Shown: positions 14,298 through 23,150, counted from the first letter of the stretch. The stretch is DNA of 64,000 bases from FEN-1250 sp039918615 (GCA_039918615.1 JBDSHG010000121.1:18317-82316), one strand, 5' to 3'. Numbers and translations are program-made. The notes: generated by a model from the letters alone, not told the origin.

Positions 14298-14825
14298 TCA
14301 TCCGGCAAGCGTCGCCGCGCCGAAGCTCTTGCGCAGCGAAGCGTTCGCCTCGCCCATGTAGCGCGCGAGGAGATCGCCCGCGTGCGCAACGACTTCCGGC
14401 CGGGCGGCGTGGCGGTGCCCAGCGAAGTCGAGAAGCGCGCGGCCGAGATGCCAGCCGCTTCCCTCACCCTCGCGATTGTTCAGCGCGTCGCCATACGCGG
14501 TGAGGCGCGCATTGAGCTGACGCTCCGCCATGCGAATCTTTCCCGGCGCAACGGCGCGGTCGTTCGCGAGCTCGCGCGCGAGCGCGGCGGCGACCAGCGA
14601 CGCGGTACGATCGTCGAGCGCGTCACGCTGCGCACCGAGAAGTCCGAGCGCACGACGCGCATAGCGAAGCTCCCAGCGTGCGTGATCCGTGTCGCAGTCG
14701 GTGCCGTGCTCACTCAGCCACTCGACATCTTCCTCGGAGGGCTCGACGAACAGCGCGGTGACGTACGACTCGGCGCGCCGCCGCTGCTCGCGATCGAGCG
14801 TCCACGCGCGGAGCGACCGTATCAC
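14298..14825 (-). CDS. Hypothetical protein, helical
   Basis: About 175 residues from a GTG at 14825, 13 bases after the rrf2 stop. I do not recognise the family. The protein is soluble, rich in Ala, Arg, Glu and Leu, and predicted mostly helical, with DHARWELRYARRALGLL and RQLNARLTAYGDAL as conserved-looking segments. It has no signal peptide or membrane helix. It is probably co-transcribed with the Rrf2 regulator. A longer frame to 14867 would overlap rrf2. Confidence 0.6.
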   Translation of the reverse strand: MIRSLRAWTLDREQRRRAESYVTALFVEPSEEDVEWLSEHGTDCDTDHARWELRYARRALGLLGAQRDALDDRTASLVAAALARELANDRAVAPGKIRMAERQLNARLTAYGDALNNREGEGSGWHLGRALLDFAGHRHAARPEVVAHAGDLLARYMGEANASLRKSFGAATLAG

Positions 14826-14838
14826 GGGTCGCTGCCGC

Positions 14839-15294
14839 TCAGACGGTGAGAATCGGCAGGCCCACACGCCCGCGCACGGTTTGCTCGCCGTAGAGGAGAT
14901 CGGAGAGATGCACGCCTTCGAGGACGTCGTCGATCTTCTGCTGCAGGAGCATCCACACCGGACGAATACTGCATTCGCCTGACGCCGCGCATCGTTCGCT
15001 GTTCACAGGATGCGACACACAATGGAGGTCGAAGGTGGAGAGCTCGGACGCCTGGATGATCTCGCGAACGGAGATCTCGGTCGCCGGGCGCGCGAGCGCG
15101 TAGCCGCCATGCGCGCCTCGTGTGCTGCGGACGATTTCGGCGCGGCGAAGACGCAGCATGATCTGCTCGACGTAGTCCGCCGGAAGCTTTTCGCGCGTGG
15201 CGAGATCGCGCCCGGTGACCGGCCCCTCGTCCATCCGACGGGCGAGGTGAAGCGCGCTGATCAATCCGTACTCGGCCCACGTAGTGATGCGCAT
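14839..15294 (-). CDS. Rrf2-family transcriptional regulator with Fe-S cysteine triad
   Basis: About 151 residues from ATG 15294 (MRITTWAEYGLISALHLARR). The N-terminal winged helix with LPADYVEQIMLRLRRAEIV and RGAHGGYALARP is typical of IscR/NsrR/RirA regulators. Three cysteines (C92, C102, C108 in HCVSHPVNSERCAASGEC) match the cluster-binding loop, so it probably senses Fe-S status, NO or redox state. An in-frame upstream ATG adds 12 residues but is not family-like. Its target is unknown; downstream is a hypothetical gene and upstream is aspartase. Confidence 0.92.
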   Translation of the reverse strand: MRITTWAEYGLISALHLARRMDEGPVTGRDLATREKLPADYVEQIMLRLRRAEIVRSTRGAHGGYALARPATEISVREIIQASELSTFDLHCVSHPVNSERCAASGECSIRPVWMLLQQKIDDVLEGVHLSDLLYGEQTVRGRVGLPILTV

Positions 15295-15362
15295 GTCCTG
15301 GAGATTACCGATGGCCCCGAGGTGTAACAAGGCCGAGCGCGTCGGCTTGACCGCGCGGCCAG

Positions 15363-16817
15363 CTATCCGGCCGAGACTCCGCCGTGCGCGCCGCCCGGTA
15401 CACCGATCTCCGTCATTTTCCGCAGGTCGAGCACATCGTCCGCCTCGGCCTCCGGAAGCACGCGCTCGCGCTTCACGAGATCGCGAATGAGCACGTTTTC
15501 CTTCACCGACTGCTTGCTGAGCTCAGCCGCCCGCGCGTAGCCGATCTGCGGAGCGAGCGCCGTCGCGAGCGCCGCCGAGCGCTCGACCCAGTACGCACAC
15601 ATCTCGACGTTCGCCTCGATGCCGGCGATCGTCTTGTGCGAGAGCGAGCGAGCCGCATTCGTGAGGATCATCTCGGAGAGGAAGATGTTGTGCGCGATAA
15701 CCGGCATCATGACGTTGAGCTCGAGCTGCCCATGCTCGGCCGCGATCGCGACGCACACGTCGTTCCCCATCACCTGGAAGCAGACCTGATTGACCATCTC
15801 GGGGATGGAGGGATTCACCTTCCCCGGCATGATCGACGAGCCGGGCTGCACTGCCGGGAGCCGGATCTCATCGAGCCCGGTGCGCGGACCCGACGCCATG
15901 AGCCGGAGGTCGCTGGCGATCTTTCCCAGATCGACGGCGAGCGTGCGGAGCGCGCCGCTGAAGCCGGCGGCATCGCCCATGCTCTGCATCAGCTGGATGC
16001 GGTCGCTCCCCTCGCGCACATCAAGCCCGGAGATGGCGCGAAGATGCTCGACCATGAGTGCCGGATATTCGGGCTCCACGTTCACGCCGGTGCCAACGGC
16101 GCTGCCACCGATCCCGAGCTCGCGCAGGAAGCTTGCGGCCATCTCGACGCGCTGGAGGTTGCGATCGATGCTTACACCGTACGCGCGGAACTCCTGCCCG
16201 AGTCGGATGGGCATCGCGTCCTGCAGATGCGTGCGCCCGCTCTTGAGGACGTCGTCGAACTCGACGCCCTTCGCGAGGAGCGCGTCGCGCAGACCGCCGA
16301 ATACCGCCAGGAGATCGCGCGCGAGCGCGAGCGCGCCGAGCCGGATGGCCGTCGGGATCACGTCGTTGGTCGACTGCGCCATGTTGACGTGATCGTTCGG
16401 ATGAATCGGCGCGTAGCTTCCCCGCGCGAAGCCGAGGCGCTCGTTCGCGAGATTCGCGAGCACCTCGTTGACGTTCATGTTGTGCGAGGTACCGGCGCCG
16501 GCCTGATAGACATCGACGACGAAGTGCTCGCGATGTGCGCCGCCGAGAATCTCGTCGGCCGCGGCAACGATTGCGTCGGCGAGCTTCGGGTCGAGGCGGC
16601 CGGTCTGCTTGTGGGTGAGCGCCGCAGCCTTCTTGATCCAGACGACGGCGGTCACGAACATCGGGAGCGGACGCATTCCGCTGATCGGAAAGTTCTGCGT
16701 CGCGCGAACGGTCTGCGCGCCGTACAGCGCGCTCGCGGGAACGGCGAGCGCGCCGAGAGGATCTTTCTCGGTACGGGTCGCCGACTCGCTGCTGGAGCTG
16801 CCCTGTGCTGAAGGCAC
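15363..16817 (-). CDS. aspA: Aspartate ammonia-lyase
   Basis: 484 residues of the fumarase/aspartase superfamily. TSHNMNVNEVLAN, HPNDHVNMAQSTNDV and the flexible-loop signature GSSIMPGKVNPSIPE are present; the continuation EMVNQVCFQVMGND is closer to aspartase than to FumC. It converts aspartate to fumarate and ammonia, feeding the TCA cycle. GTG start at 16817, two bases after the lipoprotein gene. A fumarase role cannot be fully excluded. Confidence 0.88.
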   Translation of the reverse strand: MPSAQGSSSSESATRTEKDPLGALAVPASALYGAQTVRATQNFPISGMRPLPMFVTAVVWIKKAAALTHKQTGRLDPKLADAIVAAADEILGGAHREHFVVDVYQAGAGTSHNMNVNEVLANLANERLGFARGSYAPIHPNDHVNMAQSTNDVIPTAIRLGALALARDLLAVFGGLRDALLAKGVEFDDVLKSGRTHLQDAMPIRLGQEFRAYGVSIDRNLQRVEMAASFLRELGIGGSAVGTGVNVEPEYPALMVEHLRAISGLDVREGSDRIQLMQSMGDAAGFSGALRTLAVDLGKIASDLRLMASGPRTGLDEIRLPAVQPGSSIMPGKVNPSIPEMVNQVCFQVMGNDVCVAIAAEHGQLELNVMMPVIAHNIFLSEMILTNAARSLSHKTIAGIEANVEMCAYWVERSAALATALAPQIGYARAAELSKQSVKENVLIRDLVKRERVLPEAEADDVLDLRKMTEIGVPGGAHGGVSAG

Positions 16818-16819
16818 GA

Positions 16820-17614
16820 TCAGTGGTGAACGACCGTGCTGTCCGTCGAGTACGTGGAAACGATCCCGACTTCCTGGCCGCCATCGTTGTTGAACGTCGT
16901 CAGGAAGCGATACGCGTGCACGCGCTGCGCATTGGCAGTCCGGAAAGCGTTCGCGAAGCTCGCCTGCACCGTATGCGATCCGTTGTCGCTGAACTGACAG
17001 AAGACCTGCGTCGCAATCGCGTTCGACGCCGTTCCGTACTCGAGCTGTACCACCACCGATGCATGCTGGCCGACCTGCGCGTTCCAGGTGATCGGCATGT
17101 CGTGCGTGCTGTCGGCGCTTGCCTCGATCGGCCCGAGCTTGAGCGAATCCGCGTTCACGAAGGTGAAGTTGAACGCATGGAAGGCGTTCGTGCCGCCCGG
17201 AACAACGACGCGACCCGTGCTCCCCGGAACGATGGCGATGCTGTCGCCAGCGGGCAGCTTATAGAAGACGTAGCCGTTCACGTCCGCGGCCGCCGGCGTC
17301 AGCTGCGCCGTATCCGTCGTCAGCGCGACGGTCACAGGCGTGCCCGCAGCGATCTGTGCGAGCGGAGAAATCGCTCCGGTGCCCGGATACCCGATCACGG
17401 CGCACGTATCGGCGTTCTGGTTGCTGTTTGGGATCGACACGTTGACCGCGTCGACGAAATACGCCGAGGGGCTCGTTTTGTGAGCGCCGCTCACCGCGTC
17501 GCTCGTGGAGATCGTGAAGAGGCCAAGCGGGATGCTCTTGGGGAGTGCGTCCAGCGACTTACAGGCACCGAGAACGAGGACGGACGAGGCTGCGACGAAC
17601 AAGAACTGTTTCAT
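16820..17614 (-). CDS. Putative lipoprotein of unknown function
   Basis: 264 residues from ATG 17614, with a strong GGAGAAG ribosome-binding site. The signal peptide MKQFLFVAASSVLVLGAC ends in a lipobox (LGAC), so it is probably lipidated and outside the cytoplasm. The rest is rich in Thr, Ser, Ala and Val with beta-strand character and resembles extracellular beta-sandwich proteins. I do not recognise a named family. It is followed directly by aspA. Confidence 0.75.
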   Translation of the reverse strand: MKQFLFVAASSVLVLGACKSLDALPKSIPLGLFTISTSDAVSGAHKTSPSAYFVDAVNVSIPNSNQNADTCAVIGYPGTGAISPLAQIAAGTPVTVALTTDTAQLTPAAADVNGYVFYKLPAGDSIAIVPGSTGRVVVPGGTNAFHAFNFTFVNADSLKLGPIEASADSTHDMPITWNAQVGQHASVVVQLEYGTASNAIATQVFCQFSDNGSHTVQASFANAFRTANAQRVHAYRFLTTFNNDGGQEVGIVSTYSTDSTVVHH

Positions 17615-17636
17615 GAATACTTCTCCTGGCACGGCA

Positions 17637-18173
17637 TTACCGGGTGACGGGAATGCGAAGCGCCTCTGCGAACCGATTGAAATAATTGAAGAACCCGATC
17701 ACTGCGGCGATCTCGACAATTTGTGGGGTTGTCCACCATCTGGCCAGTTCGGCATAAATCTCGTCGGTTACGTCGCCATTGGTGGGGGTCATCGCGTCCG
17801 CAAAGGCCAGCGCTGCGCGCCATCCCGGCTCGAAGAGCTCGTACCGGCCGGCGTCGACCGACGTGATCTGTTCGTCGGTTGCGCCATGCTTGCGCGAGAG
17901 CGCCGTATGTGAGGCGAGGCAGTACGCGCACGCATTGAGCTGAGACACCCGGACCGTAAGGAGTTCCTTGAGCAGCACGGGCACCTCGCCGGGGCCGGTC
18001 ACCGCGCGCAGATGCGCGAAGAGCGTGAGCACGATCGGCGGTCGATGCGATGCGGCACGGAAGAGATTCGGGACATTGCCGCGCTCCCGCATGAATGCAT
18101 CGAAGAGCTGGCGCACTTCGGGTGTCGCGTCGTCGAGCTCGGGGAGCGGAACGCGAGGCGATTCGCTAGTCAT
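17637..18173 (-). CDS. AhpD-like / carboxymuconolactone decarboxylase family protein
   Basis: 178 residues from ATG 18173. The redox motif CAYCLASH (C82-x2-C85-x3-H89) is the AhpD-type active site, followed by a helical core with FADAMTPTNGDVTDE. These proteins reduce peroxides or other thiol-linked substrates with a partner thiol reductant. It overlaps the preceding DUF4149 gene by eight bases and lies near thioredoxin reductase and peroxiredoxin genes, which supports a redox role. Confidence 0.87.
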   Translation of the reverse strand: MTSESPRVPLPELDDATPEVRQLFDAFMRERGNVPNLFRAASHRPPIVLTLFAHLRAVTGPGEVPVLLKELLTVRVSQLNACAYCLASHTALSRKHGATDEQITSVDAGRYELFEPGWRAALAFADAMTPTNGDVTDEIYAELARWWTTPQIVEIAAVIGFFNYFNRFAEALRIPVTR

Positions 18174-18657
18174 GGGCGGCCGAGAGAAAATGTGCGAGGA
18201 CGATGGCGACGACGATGCCGGTGAGCATCGCGAGGCCGAGCGCGCCGACGGAGAGCGCGTGCAGCTGGCCGAAGGCCCGGCGCGCGGGATCATCGACGGA
18301 GAGCGAATCGATTGCCACGGGCATCGTCGCGCGAATGCGCGCGATGCGGGCGAGCACCACGAAGCGCGCGAGTGCGGTAAGCACGAAGATCGCGACTCCT
18401 CCCGTCAGCGTGGTGGCGCGCACAGCGCCTGGCGGCGTCACGCGCGCGAGCGCCACGAGAACGATGCCGACGACCATCCCCGAATTGAAGAGCGCGGGAA
18501 GCGTCTGTCCGACCAGCGCGCCCGCGAGCGTGCGCGAGGGCAAAACGGCGAAAGCCGCACGCGTGACGACGACGGTGAAATAAAGCGAGGCGCCGAGCCA
18601 CGCCGCGAGGAGCAGCGCCGCCACGGGCGCGGGCCACCCCGTCGCCCGCATGCTCAC
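18166..18657 (-). CDS. DUF4149-like four-helix membrane protein
   Basis: 163 residues with four hydrophobic helices. The start GASLYFTVVVTRAAFAVLP and the TLPALFNSGMVVGI stretch resemble DUF4149/TMEM205-type proteins. Function is unknown. A GTG at 18657 overlaps the stop of the metallo-hydrolase gene (GTGA); an ATG two codons later is the alternative start. Confidence 0.7.
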   Translation of the reverse strand: MSMRATGWPAPVAALLLAAWLGASLYFTVVVTRAAFAVLPSRTLAGALVGQTLPALFNSGMVVGIVLVALARVTPPGAVRATTLTGGVAIFVLTALARFVVLARIARIRATMPVAIDSLSVDDPARRAFGQLHALSVGALGLAMLTGIVVAIVLAHFLSAAHD

Positions 18658-19301
18658 CGCTTCACGCGCAGCAGGCGCGCGGTGCCGAGGAGAAAGGGAT
18701 TGGTCGCACGCTCGCGACCGATGGTCGTGGCGGGTCCGTGGCCGGGGTAGACAGTCCTCTCATCCCCGAGCGCCACAATGCGAACGAGCGAGGCATCGAG
18801 CGTCTCGCGATTGCCGTACTCGAAGCTCGTATTGCCGATGGAGCCAGCGAAGAGGCAGTCGCCGCCGAAGATCACGCCGTCGTTGTAGAACGCGACATGA
18901 CCGGGCGCGTGCCCCGGCACGTGCATCACCGAGAGCTCCTCCGAGCCGACCATCACACGGTCGCCTTCGGCGAGCTCGCTGTCCGGCGCCGGCGGCGTCT
19001 CGATGCGGATGCCGTAGCGAAGGGCGGAGTCGACGGCCTGCGCGTGCAGCGGCGCGTCGAGGGGATGCATGTACACGGGAACGGGGTGCGCCCGCAGCAC
19101 GCCGGCGAGGCCGCCGACGTGATCGAAGTGCGCATGCGTGAGCCACACGGCCTCGAGCACCGCACCGGAGTCGTGCAGCGCACTCAGGATGACCTCGGGC
19201 TCGTCGCCCGGATCGATGATCACCGCGCGATTCGATTGCTCGTCGATGAGCAGGTAGCAGTTTTCCTCCAGCGGGCCTACGACCAACGACTGGATCTTCA
19301 T
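18654..19301 (-). CDS. MBL-fold metallo-hydrolase, glyoxalase II-like
   Basis: 215 residues with the metallo-beta-lactamase motif THAHFDHVGG (55-64), GHAPGHVAF and the later GGDCLFAGSIG and YPGHGPATTIG ligand loops. The short single-domain form matches YcbL-type glyoxalase II enzymes that hydrolyse thioesters. The C-terminus lacks the extra helical domain of classical GloB. It overlaps trxB by ATGA, suggesting a joint thiol/thioester role. Confidence 0.9.
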   Translation of the reverse strand: MKIQSLVVGPLEENCYLLIDEQSNRAVIIDPGDEPEVILSALHDSGAVLEAVWLTHAHFDHVGGLAGVLRAHPVPVYMHPLDAPLHAQAVDSALRYGIRIETPPAPDSELAEGDRVMVGSEELSVMHVPGHAPGHVAFYNDGVIFGGDCLFAGSIGNTSFEYGNRETLDASLVRIVALGDERTVYPGHGPATTIGRERATNPFLLGTARLLRVKR

Positions 19302-20287
19302 ACCGTGTAGCCGCCGTTGCTCATGATCTCGGTGGGCTCGTGCCGGCGAAACGCGGTGATGTACTTCTCGACGGCGATCGCCGCCGTCGTCCCGTCGCCG
19401 GCGGCCGTCGTCACCTGGCGCGTGAGCTGCGAGCGCACGTCCCCGGCGATGAAGAGCCCCTGTACCGATGACTCCATGTTCGCGTCCGTGATGACGTAGC
19501 CGCCCGCATCGTGCTGGACGTGATCGACGAGCACGCCGGTGTTGGGGCGAAAGCCGATGAAGATGAAGGTGCCGCTCACCGCGAGCGAAGACACCGCTTC
19601 CGTTACCGTGTTGCGGAGGCGGACGCTCGTGACGAGCCCCGTGTCGTCACCGACGATTTCCTCGACCACGACATTGCGGATGATCTCGATTTTCGGATTG
19701 TCGAACACGCGCCGCTGCACGAGCTTCGACGCGCGAAAGTCCTCGCGACGGTGGAGCAGATATACCTTCTCCGCGTAGCGTGTGAGGAAGTCCGCCTCCT
19801 CGAGCGCCGCGTCACCGCCGCCGATGACGGCGATCATGTGTCCCTTGAAGAAGGCGCCGTCGCAGATCGCGCAGTAGGACACGCCCTTCCCCGCGTACGG
19901 CTCTTCGCCCGGAACGCCGAGCTTTATCGGCGTTCCGCCGGCCGTGAGAATGACCGTGGGCGAGCGATACATATCACCATCGTCGGTCGTGGTCGTGAAA
20001 AATCCATCCGCACCCTTCTCAACGCGCTCGACGATGACAAAGGTGCGCAGCTCTGCGCCGAACTTCGCGGCGTGGCTCGCGAACTTCTCGGCAAGCTCGC
20101 GTCCGAAGATCGACTCGAAGCCGGGGTAGTCCTCGACGAGCTCCGTGTTGAGGATCTCCCCGCCCGGCTCGCCGAGGCGCTCAAGCATCACGGCCTTGAG
20201 CATCGAACGGCCGGCATACAGCCCCGCCGTGAGCCCCGCGGGGCCCGCGCCGATGATCACCACGTCGTATTCGTACGTCTGTCCCAC
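19298..20287 (-). CDS. trxB: Thioredoxin-disulfide reductase
   Basis: 329 residues with FAD motif VVIIGAGPAGLTAGLYAGR, NADPH motif VIGGGDAALEEA and the redox pair C139/C142 in CAICDGAFF (CAxC rather than the usual CATC). The C-terminal FIAGDVRSQLTRQVTTAAGDG is typical. It transfers electrons from NADPH to thioredoxin. GTG at 20287 has AAGGGG six bases upstream and fits the family N-terminus; a much longer frame upstream is not conserved. Confidence 0.95.
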   Translation of the reverse strand: MGQTYEYDVVIIGAGPAGLTAGLYAGRSMLKAVMLERLGEPGGEILNTELVEDYPGFESIFGRELAEKFASHAAKFGAELRTFVIVERVEKGADGFFTTTTDDGDMYRSPTVILTAGGTPIKLGVPGEEPYAGKGVSYCAICDGAFFKGHMIAVIGGGDAALEEADFLTRYAEKVYLLHRREDFRASKLVQRRVFDNPKIEIIRNVVVEEIVGDDTGLVTSVRLRNTVTEAVSSLAVSGTFIFIGFRPNTGVLVDHVQHDAGGYVITDANMESSVQGLFIAGDVRSQLTRQVTTAAGDGTTAAIAVEKYITAFRRHEPTEIMSNGGYTV

Positions 20288-20319
20288 GTTCGCCCCTTGT
20301 CTCCCGAAGTCTTCCGGCT

Positions 20320-21099
20320 CTATTCGCCTACCGCGAGCACGCTGAGCGCGCCGTGACAGTGCGACACCGTCCCCACGAGCACCTCGACCGCGCCCATCGC
20401 GCCGGCGCGCTCGACCAGCAGGTCGCCCGCGACAACAGCACTCGTGTCGAACATGCCGACGCCGTACGCGCGATGCTGACAATGAAAGATGACAGGCCCC
20501 GCAAGGTTCCGCCCGTTCCGGCGCGCCTCGGTCGTGGCCGCGACGACGGCCGGCGGCATGCTCCAGCTGCGCTGTCCGCGCGTTGCCGGACAGATCGCGG
20601 GCTCGACACAATTCACCGGACAGATCCACTCCGCGAAGCTCACATACTGCGTGCCGTCTCCGCCGCGGCGCTGCCACGGAATTCCGGATGGCGCATCGAG
20701 CGGACGCATCTCGACCGAACGACCCGGCCAGCGTTCCCGCGCACGACGCTCGAGCCACTCGTACATGAGGTGCGGCATCAGCGGCGACGGGACGATCGCA
20801 TCCGGGCCATCGGTCGCATGCGGAGCGACGTTCCGCGATTCCGCGACGGCATCGCTCAGATAATCATCGAAAAACGGAGTCCACTCGGCGACGGCCAGCT
20901 CGACCCCGAACGGATCGTCCGTGCGGGGCTCCGCGCTCACCTTGCACTGCGCATCGCGATCGACGATCACCACCCGTTCCGCCGACAACGCACCCGCGCG
21001 CGCGGCGCGCCCGAGCTGGCGCAGATAGTACGAGCCGTAGCAACCGCCGCCGACGATGACGATCGTGCCATAGCGCTGCTGCGGAGCCGGGGGGAACAT
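20320..21099 (-). CDS. Rossmann-fold protein with a cysteine cluster, unknown function
   Basis: 259 residues from ATG 21099. The N-terminus has a dinucleotide-binding motif (TIVIVGGGCYGSYYLRQL) and an acidic residue ending beta2 (VVIVDRD). A central EWICPVNCVEPAICPATR holds C-x3-C-x5-C, and later FHCQHR and SHCHG add further Cys/His. The pattern suggests a metal or Fe-S site joined to an NAD(P)/FAD domain, which is inference. No known family is recognised. It lies between an SDR and trxB, in the same direction, eight bases after the SDR gene. The chosen start avoids the overlap with the SDR. Confidence 0.65.
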   Translation of the reverse strand: MFPPAPQQRYGTIVIVGGGCYGSYYLRQLGRAARAGALSAERVVIVDRDAQCKVSAEPRTDDPFGVELAVAEWTPFFDDYLSDAVAESRNVAPHATDGPDAIVPSPLMPHLMYEWLERRARERWPGRSVEMRPLDAPSGIPWQRRGGDGTQYVSFAEWICPVNCVEPAICPATRGQRSWSMPPAVVAATTEARRNGRNLAGPVIFHCQHRAYGVGMFDTSAVVAGDLLVERAGAMGAVEVLVGTVSHCHGALSVLAVGE

Positions 21100-21107
21100 C
21101 GCTGCGC

Positions 21108-21836
21108 TCAGCGCAGGTGCCGGCCGCCATCGACGATTACTGCATCGCCGGTGACGTAATCGGACTCGAGCAGATAGAGCACCGCGTGCGCGACATCGTC
21201 CGGCGAACCGAGGCGCGCCAGCGGCGTCGTGCGAATGAGCCTGTCGGCATCCTCCTTCGTCCAGTGCTCGGGGAGGAGGACGGCTCCGGGTACGACGGCG
21301 TTCACGCGGATCTTCGGCGCCAGCTTCCGCGCGAGCGCGCGCGTCATCTGCATGACGCCCGCCTTCGAGATTCCGTGCGGCATGTACTCCGGCCAGGTTT
21401 CCAGTGCGGCCAGGTCGGCGATGTTCACGATCGCTCCACCGCCGGTCATGTGTCGTGCCGCCGCCTGGGAGCAGAAGAAGGGGGAGCGCATGTTGAGCGA
21501 CATGATGTCGTCCCACTGCTCCGGCGTCACGGAATCGAACGGCGTGCGCTTCATCTCCGCGGCGGAGTTCACGAGCACGTCGAGCGAGCCGCCGTGCGCC
21601 GCGACCTCGTTGATGAGCTTCGTTATCGCGGCAACGTCGCGGAGGTCCGCGGAGACGGACCAGGCGTCCTTCGCGCCCGCGGCGAGCGCGAGCCGCACCG
21701 TCTCGTCCGCCTCTTTCGCGGACGCATTGTAGTGCACGGCGACGCGCATCTCCCTCGTCGCGAGCGCGAGAGCAATCGCGCGTCCCACCCGACGCCCCGC
21801 GCCGGTGACGAGCGCGACGCGTCCAGCGAGCTCCAT
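21108..21836 (-). CDS. SDR-family oxidoreductase, pteridine-reductase-like, with altered catalytic residues
   Basis: 242 residues. The N-terminal TGAGRRVGRA and VAVHYNASAKEAD resemble the PTR1/FolM group of pteridine reductases, and VNSAAEMKRTPF is the NAG-equivalent. In the active site, Lys158 is present, but the Tyr position four residues earlier is His154 (PHGISKAG), and the usual Ser is Asp141 (NIADLAAL). Asp at this site occurs in PTR1; His instead of Tyr does not. Activity may be changed. The 3' neighbours are the Cys-rich Rossmann protein and trxB. Confidence 0.85.
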   Translation of the reverse strand: MELAGRVALVTGAGRRVGRAIALALATREMRVAVHYNASAKEADETVRLALAAGAKDAWSVSADLRDVAAITKLINEVAAHGGSLDVLVNSAAEMKRTPFDSVTPEQWDDIMSLNMRSPFFCSQAAARHMTGGGAIVNIADLAALETWPEYMPHGISKAGVMQMTRALARKLAPKIRVNAVVPGAVLLPEHWTKEDADRLIRTTPLARLGSPDDVAHAVLYLLESDYVTGDAVIVDGGRHLR

Positions 21837-21837
21837 G

Positions 21838-22284
21838 CTACTCCCCGAGCGCAGCGATCACTTCGTCCGGCGGCGGTGCGCCGCGCACGGCGAAGCGGAT
21901 CGTGCCGTCGCGCGCGATGCCGAGCACGGAGCGCTGAATGCTCTTTCCATTTTCCTTCAGCGCTCCGTATGCGCTGGCGATCTCGCGATCGGGATCGGTG
22001 AGGAGCGGGAAGTTGAACTCGAACTTCTCCGCATACTTCGCGTGGCTCTCGATTCCAGCGGGATTGACGCCGAATGGTTGAATCCCCGCCGCGTTGAAAG
22101 CGGCGAGATCGTCGCGTACCGCGGAGAGCTGCCGATTGCAGCCGGGGGTGTCATCCCCCGGATAAAAGAAGAGCGCAACGGCGCCGTTCCCGAGCAGCTC
22201 GCGCAACGACACGGGCGAGCCATCGCTCGCGGTGGCCATGAAGTCGGGAGCCGTGCTCCCGATCGCGGGAAGTGCGTCGCTCAT
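21838..22284 (-). CDS. bcp: Peroxiredoxin, BCP/PrxQ type (1-Cys form)
   Basis: 148 residues. The peroxidatic motif YPGDDTPGC places Cys49 in the Px3TxxC arrangement. No second cysteine is present, so the resolving thiol must come from a partner. It detoxifies hydroperoxides in the cytoplasm. It overlaps the PHP gene by ATGA and is one base from the SDR gene. TrxB close by may provide reducing power through thioredoxin. Confidence 0.92.
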   Translation of the reverse strand: MSDALPAIGSTAPDFMATASDGSPVSLRELLGNGAVALFFYPGDDTPGCNRQLSAVRDDLAAFNAAGIQPFGVNPAGIESHAKYAEKFEFNFPLLTDPDREIASAYGALKENGKSIQRSVLGIARDGTIRFAVRGAPPPDEVIAALGE

Positions 22285-23150
22285 GCGGGTTGCTCCATGC
22301 GTTGGCGGACGCGTTCATCCTGTCGCGCGAGCCAGTCGATGCTCACCTTCATGCTGCCGAGCGCGCGATAGCCTTCGGCGGCGCCATGCCAGTCCGAGCC
22401 TCCGCTCGGAACGAGCCCGAGCTCGTCGGTGAGCGCAGCAAGGCGGACGACTTCATCGGCGGTGTGGCTCGGATGGCGAACTTCGACGGCATCGAGTCCG
22501 AGCATTGCGAGCTCCTCCACATTGGCGCGCGATGCGTCGCCGCCGGGATGCGCATACACCGCGAGCCCGCCCGCGTCGTGGATGAGGCGCGCCGCTTCCT
22601 CGAAGGTGACGGTGCGCTTCTCGATGCACGCGGGACGACCGTTGCCGAGATAGCGGTCGAACGCGTCTCGAAAATCGCGCGCCCAGCCTCCGGCAACCAT
22701 GGCCCTCGCGATGTGCGGGCGCCCGACGGCACCGTCGCCTGCGGCGGCGAACACAGCTTCCAGCGTGACCGGTATGCCGAGGGAATTGAGCTTCTCGACC
22801 GTTATCTTCGCGCGATCGCGTCGCGCCTCCCTGAGATCGAGCAACGCGGCGGCGATGTGCTCTGGATGCGTGAGATGCAGGCCGAGCACGTGAATCTCAT
22901 TGCCATCGTCCACCGCGCTCAGCTCCACGCCGGCCACGACGCGAACGCCGAGCGCAGCGCCGGCGGCTTGCGCGGCGGCTATGCCGTCGACGGTGTCGTG
23001 ATCGGTGAGCGCGATGGCGGTGAGGCCGGCCTGGTGCGCCGCGGCAACGACGTCCGCGGGAGCGACGGAGCCGTCGGAGGCGGTCGAGTGCATGTGGAGG
23101 TCCACGAATCGCTCCGGGAGCGTGACCGGACCGTCACCGGCATTGCTCAC
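22281..23150 (-). CDS. PHP-domain phosphoesterase (YciV/RNase AM-like)
   Basis: 289 residues from GTG 23150. The PHP metal motifs are visible: DLHMHSTASDGS, ALTDHDTVDG, YAHPGGDAS and SGGSDWHG. The order and length match the YciV group, which acts as a 5'-3' exonuclease on RNA or on nucleoside 3',5'-bisphosphates. The start overlaps the preceding small gene by GTGA; a longer frame upstream is disfavoured for that reason. Confidence 0.9.
   Translation of the reverse strand: MSNAGDGPVTLPERFVDLHMHSTASDGSVAPADVVAAAHQAGLTAIALTDHDTVDGIAAAQAAGAALGVRVVAGVELSAVDDGNEIHVLGLHLTHPEHIAAALLDLREARRDRAKITVEKLNSLGIPVTLEAVFAAAGDGAVGRPHIARAMVAGGWARDFRDAFDRYLGNGRPACIEKRTVTFEEAARLIHDAGGLAVYAHPGGDASRANVEELAMLGLDAVEVRHPSHTADEVVRLAALTDELGLVPSGGSDWHGAAEGYRALGSMKVSIDWLARQDERVRQRMEQPA

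Noticed and set aside
15363..16817. Annotation as fumarase C
   Set aside because: Sequence after the GSSIMPGKVNP loop fits aspartase better, though the families are close.
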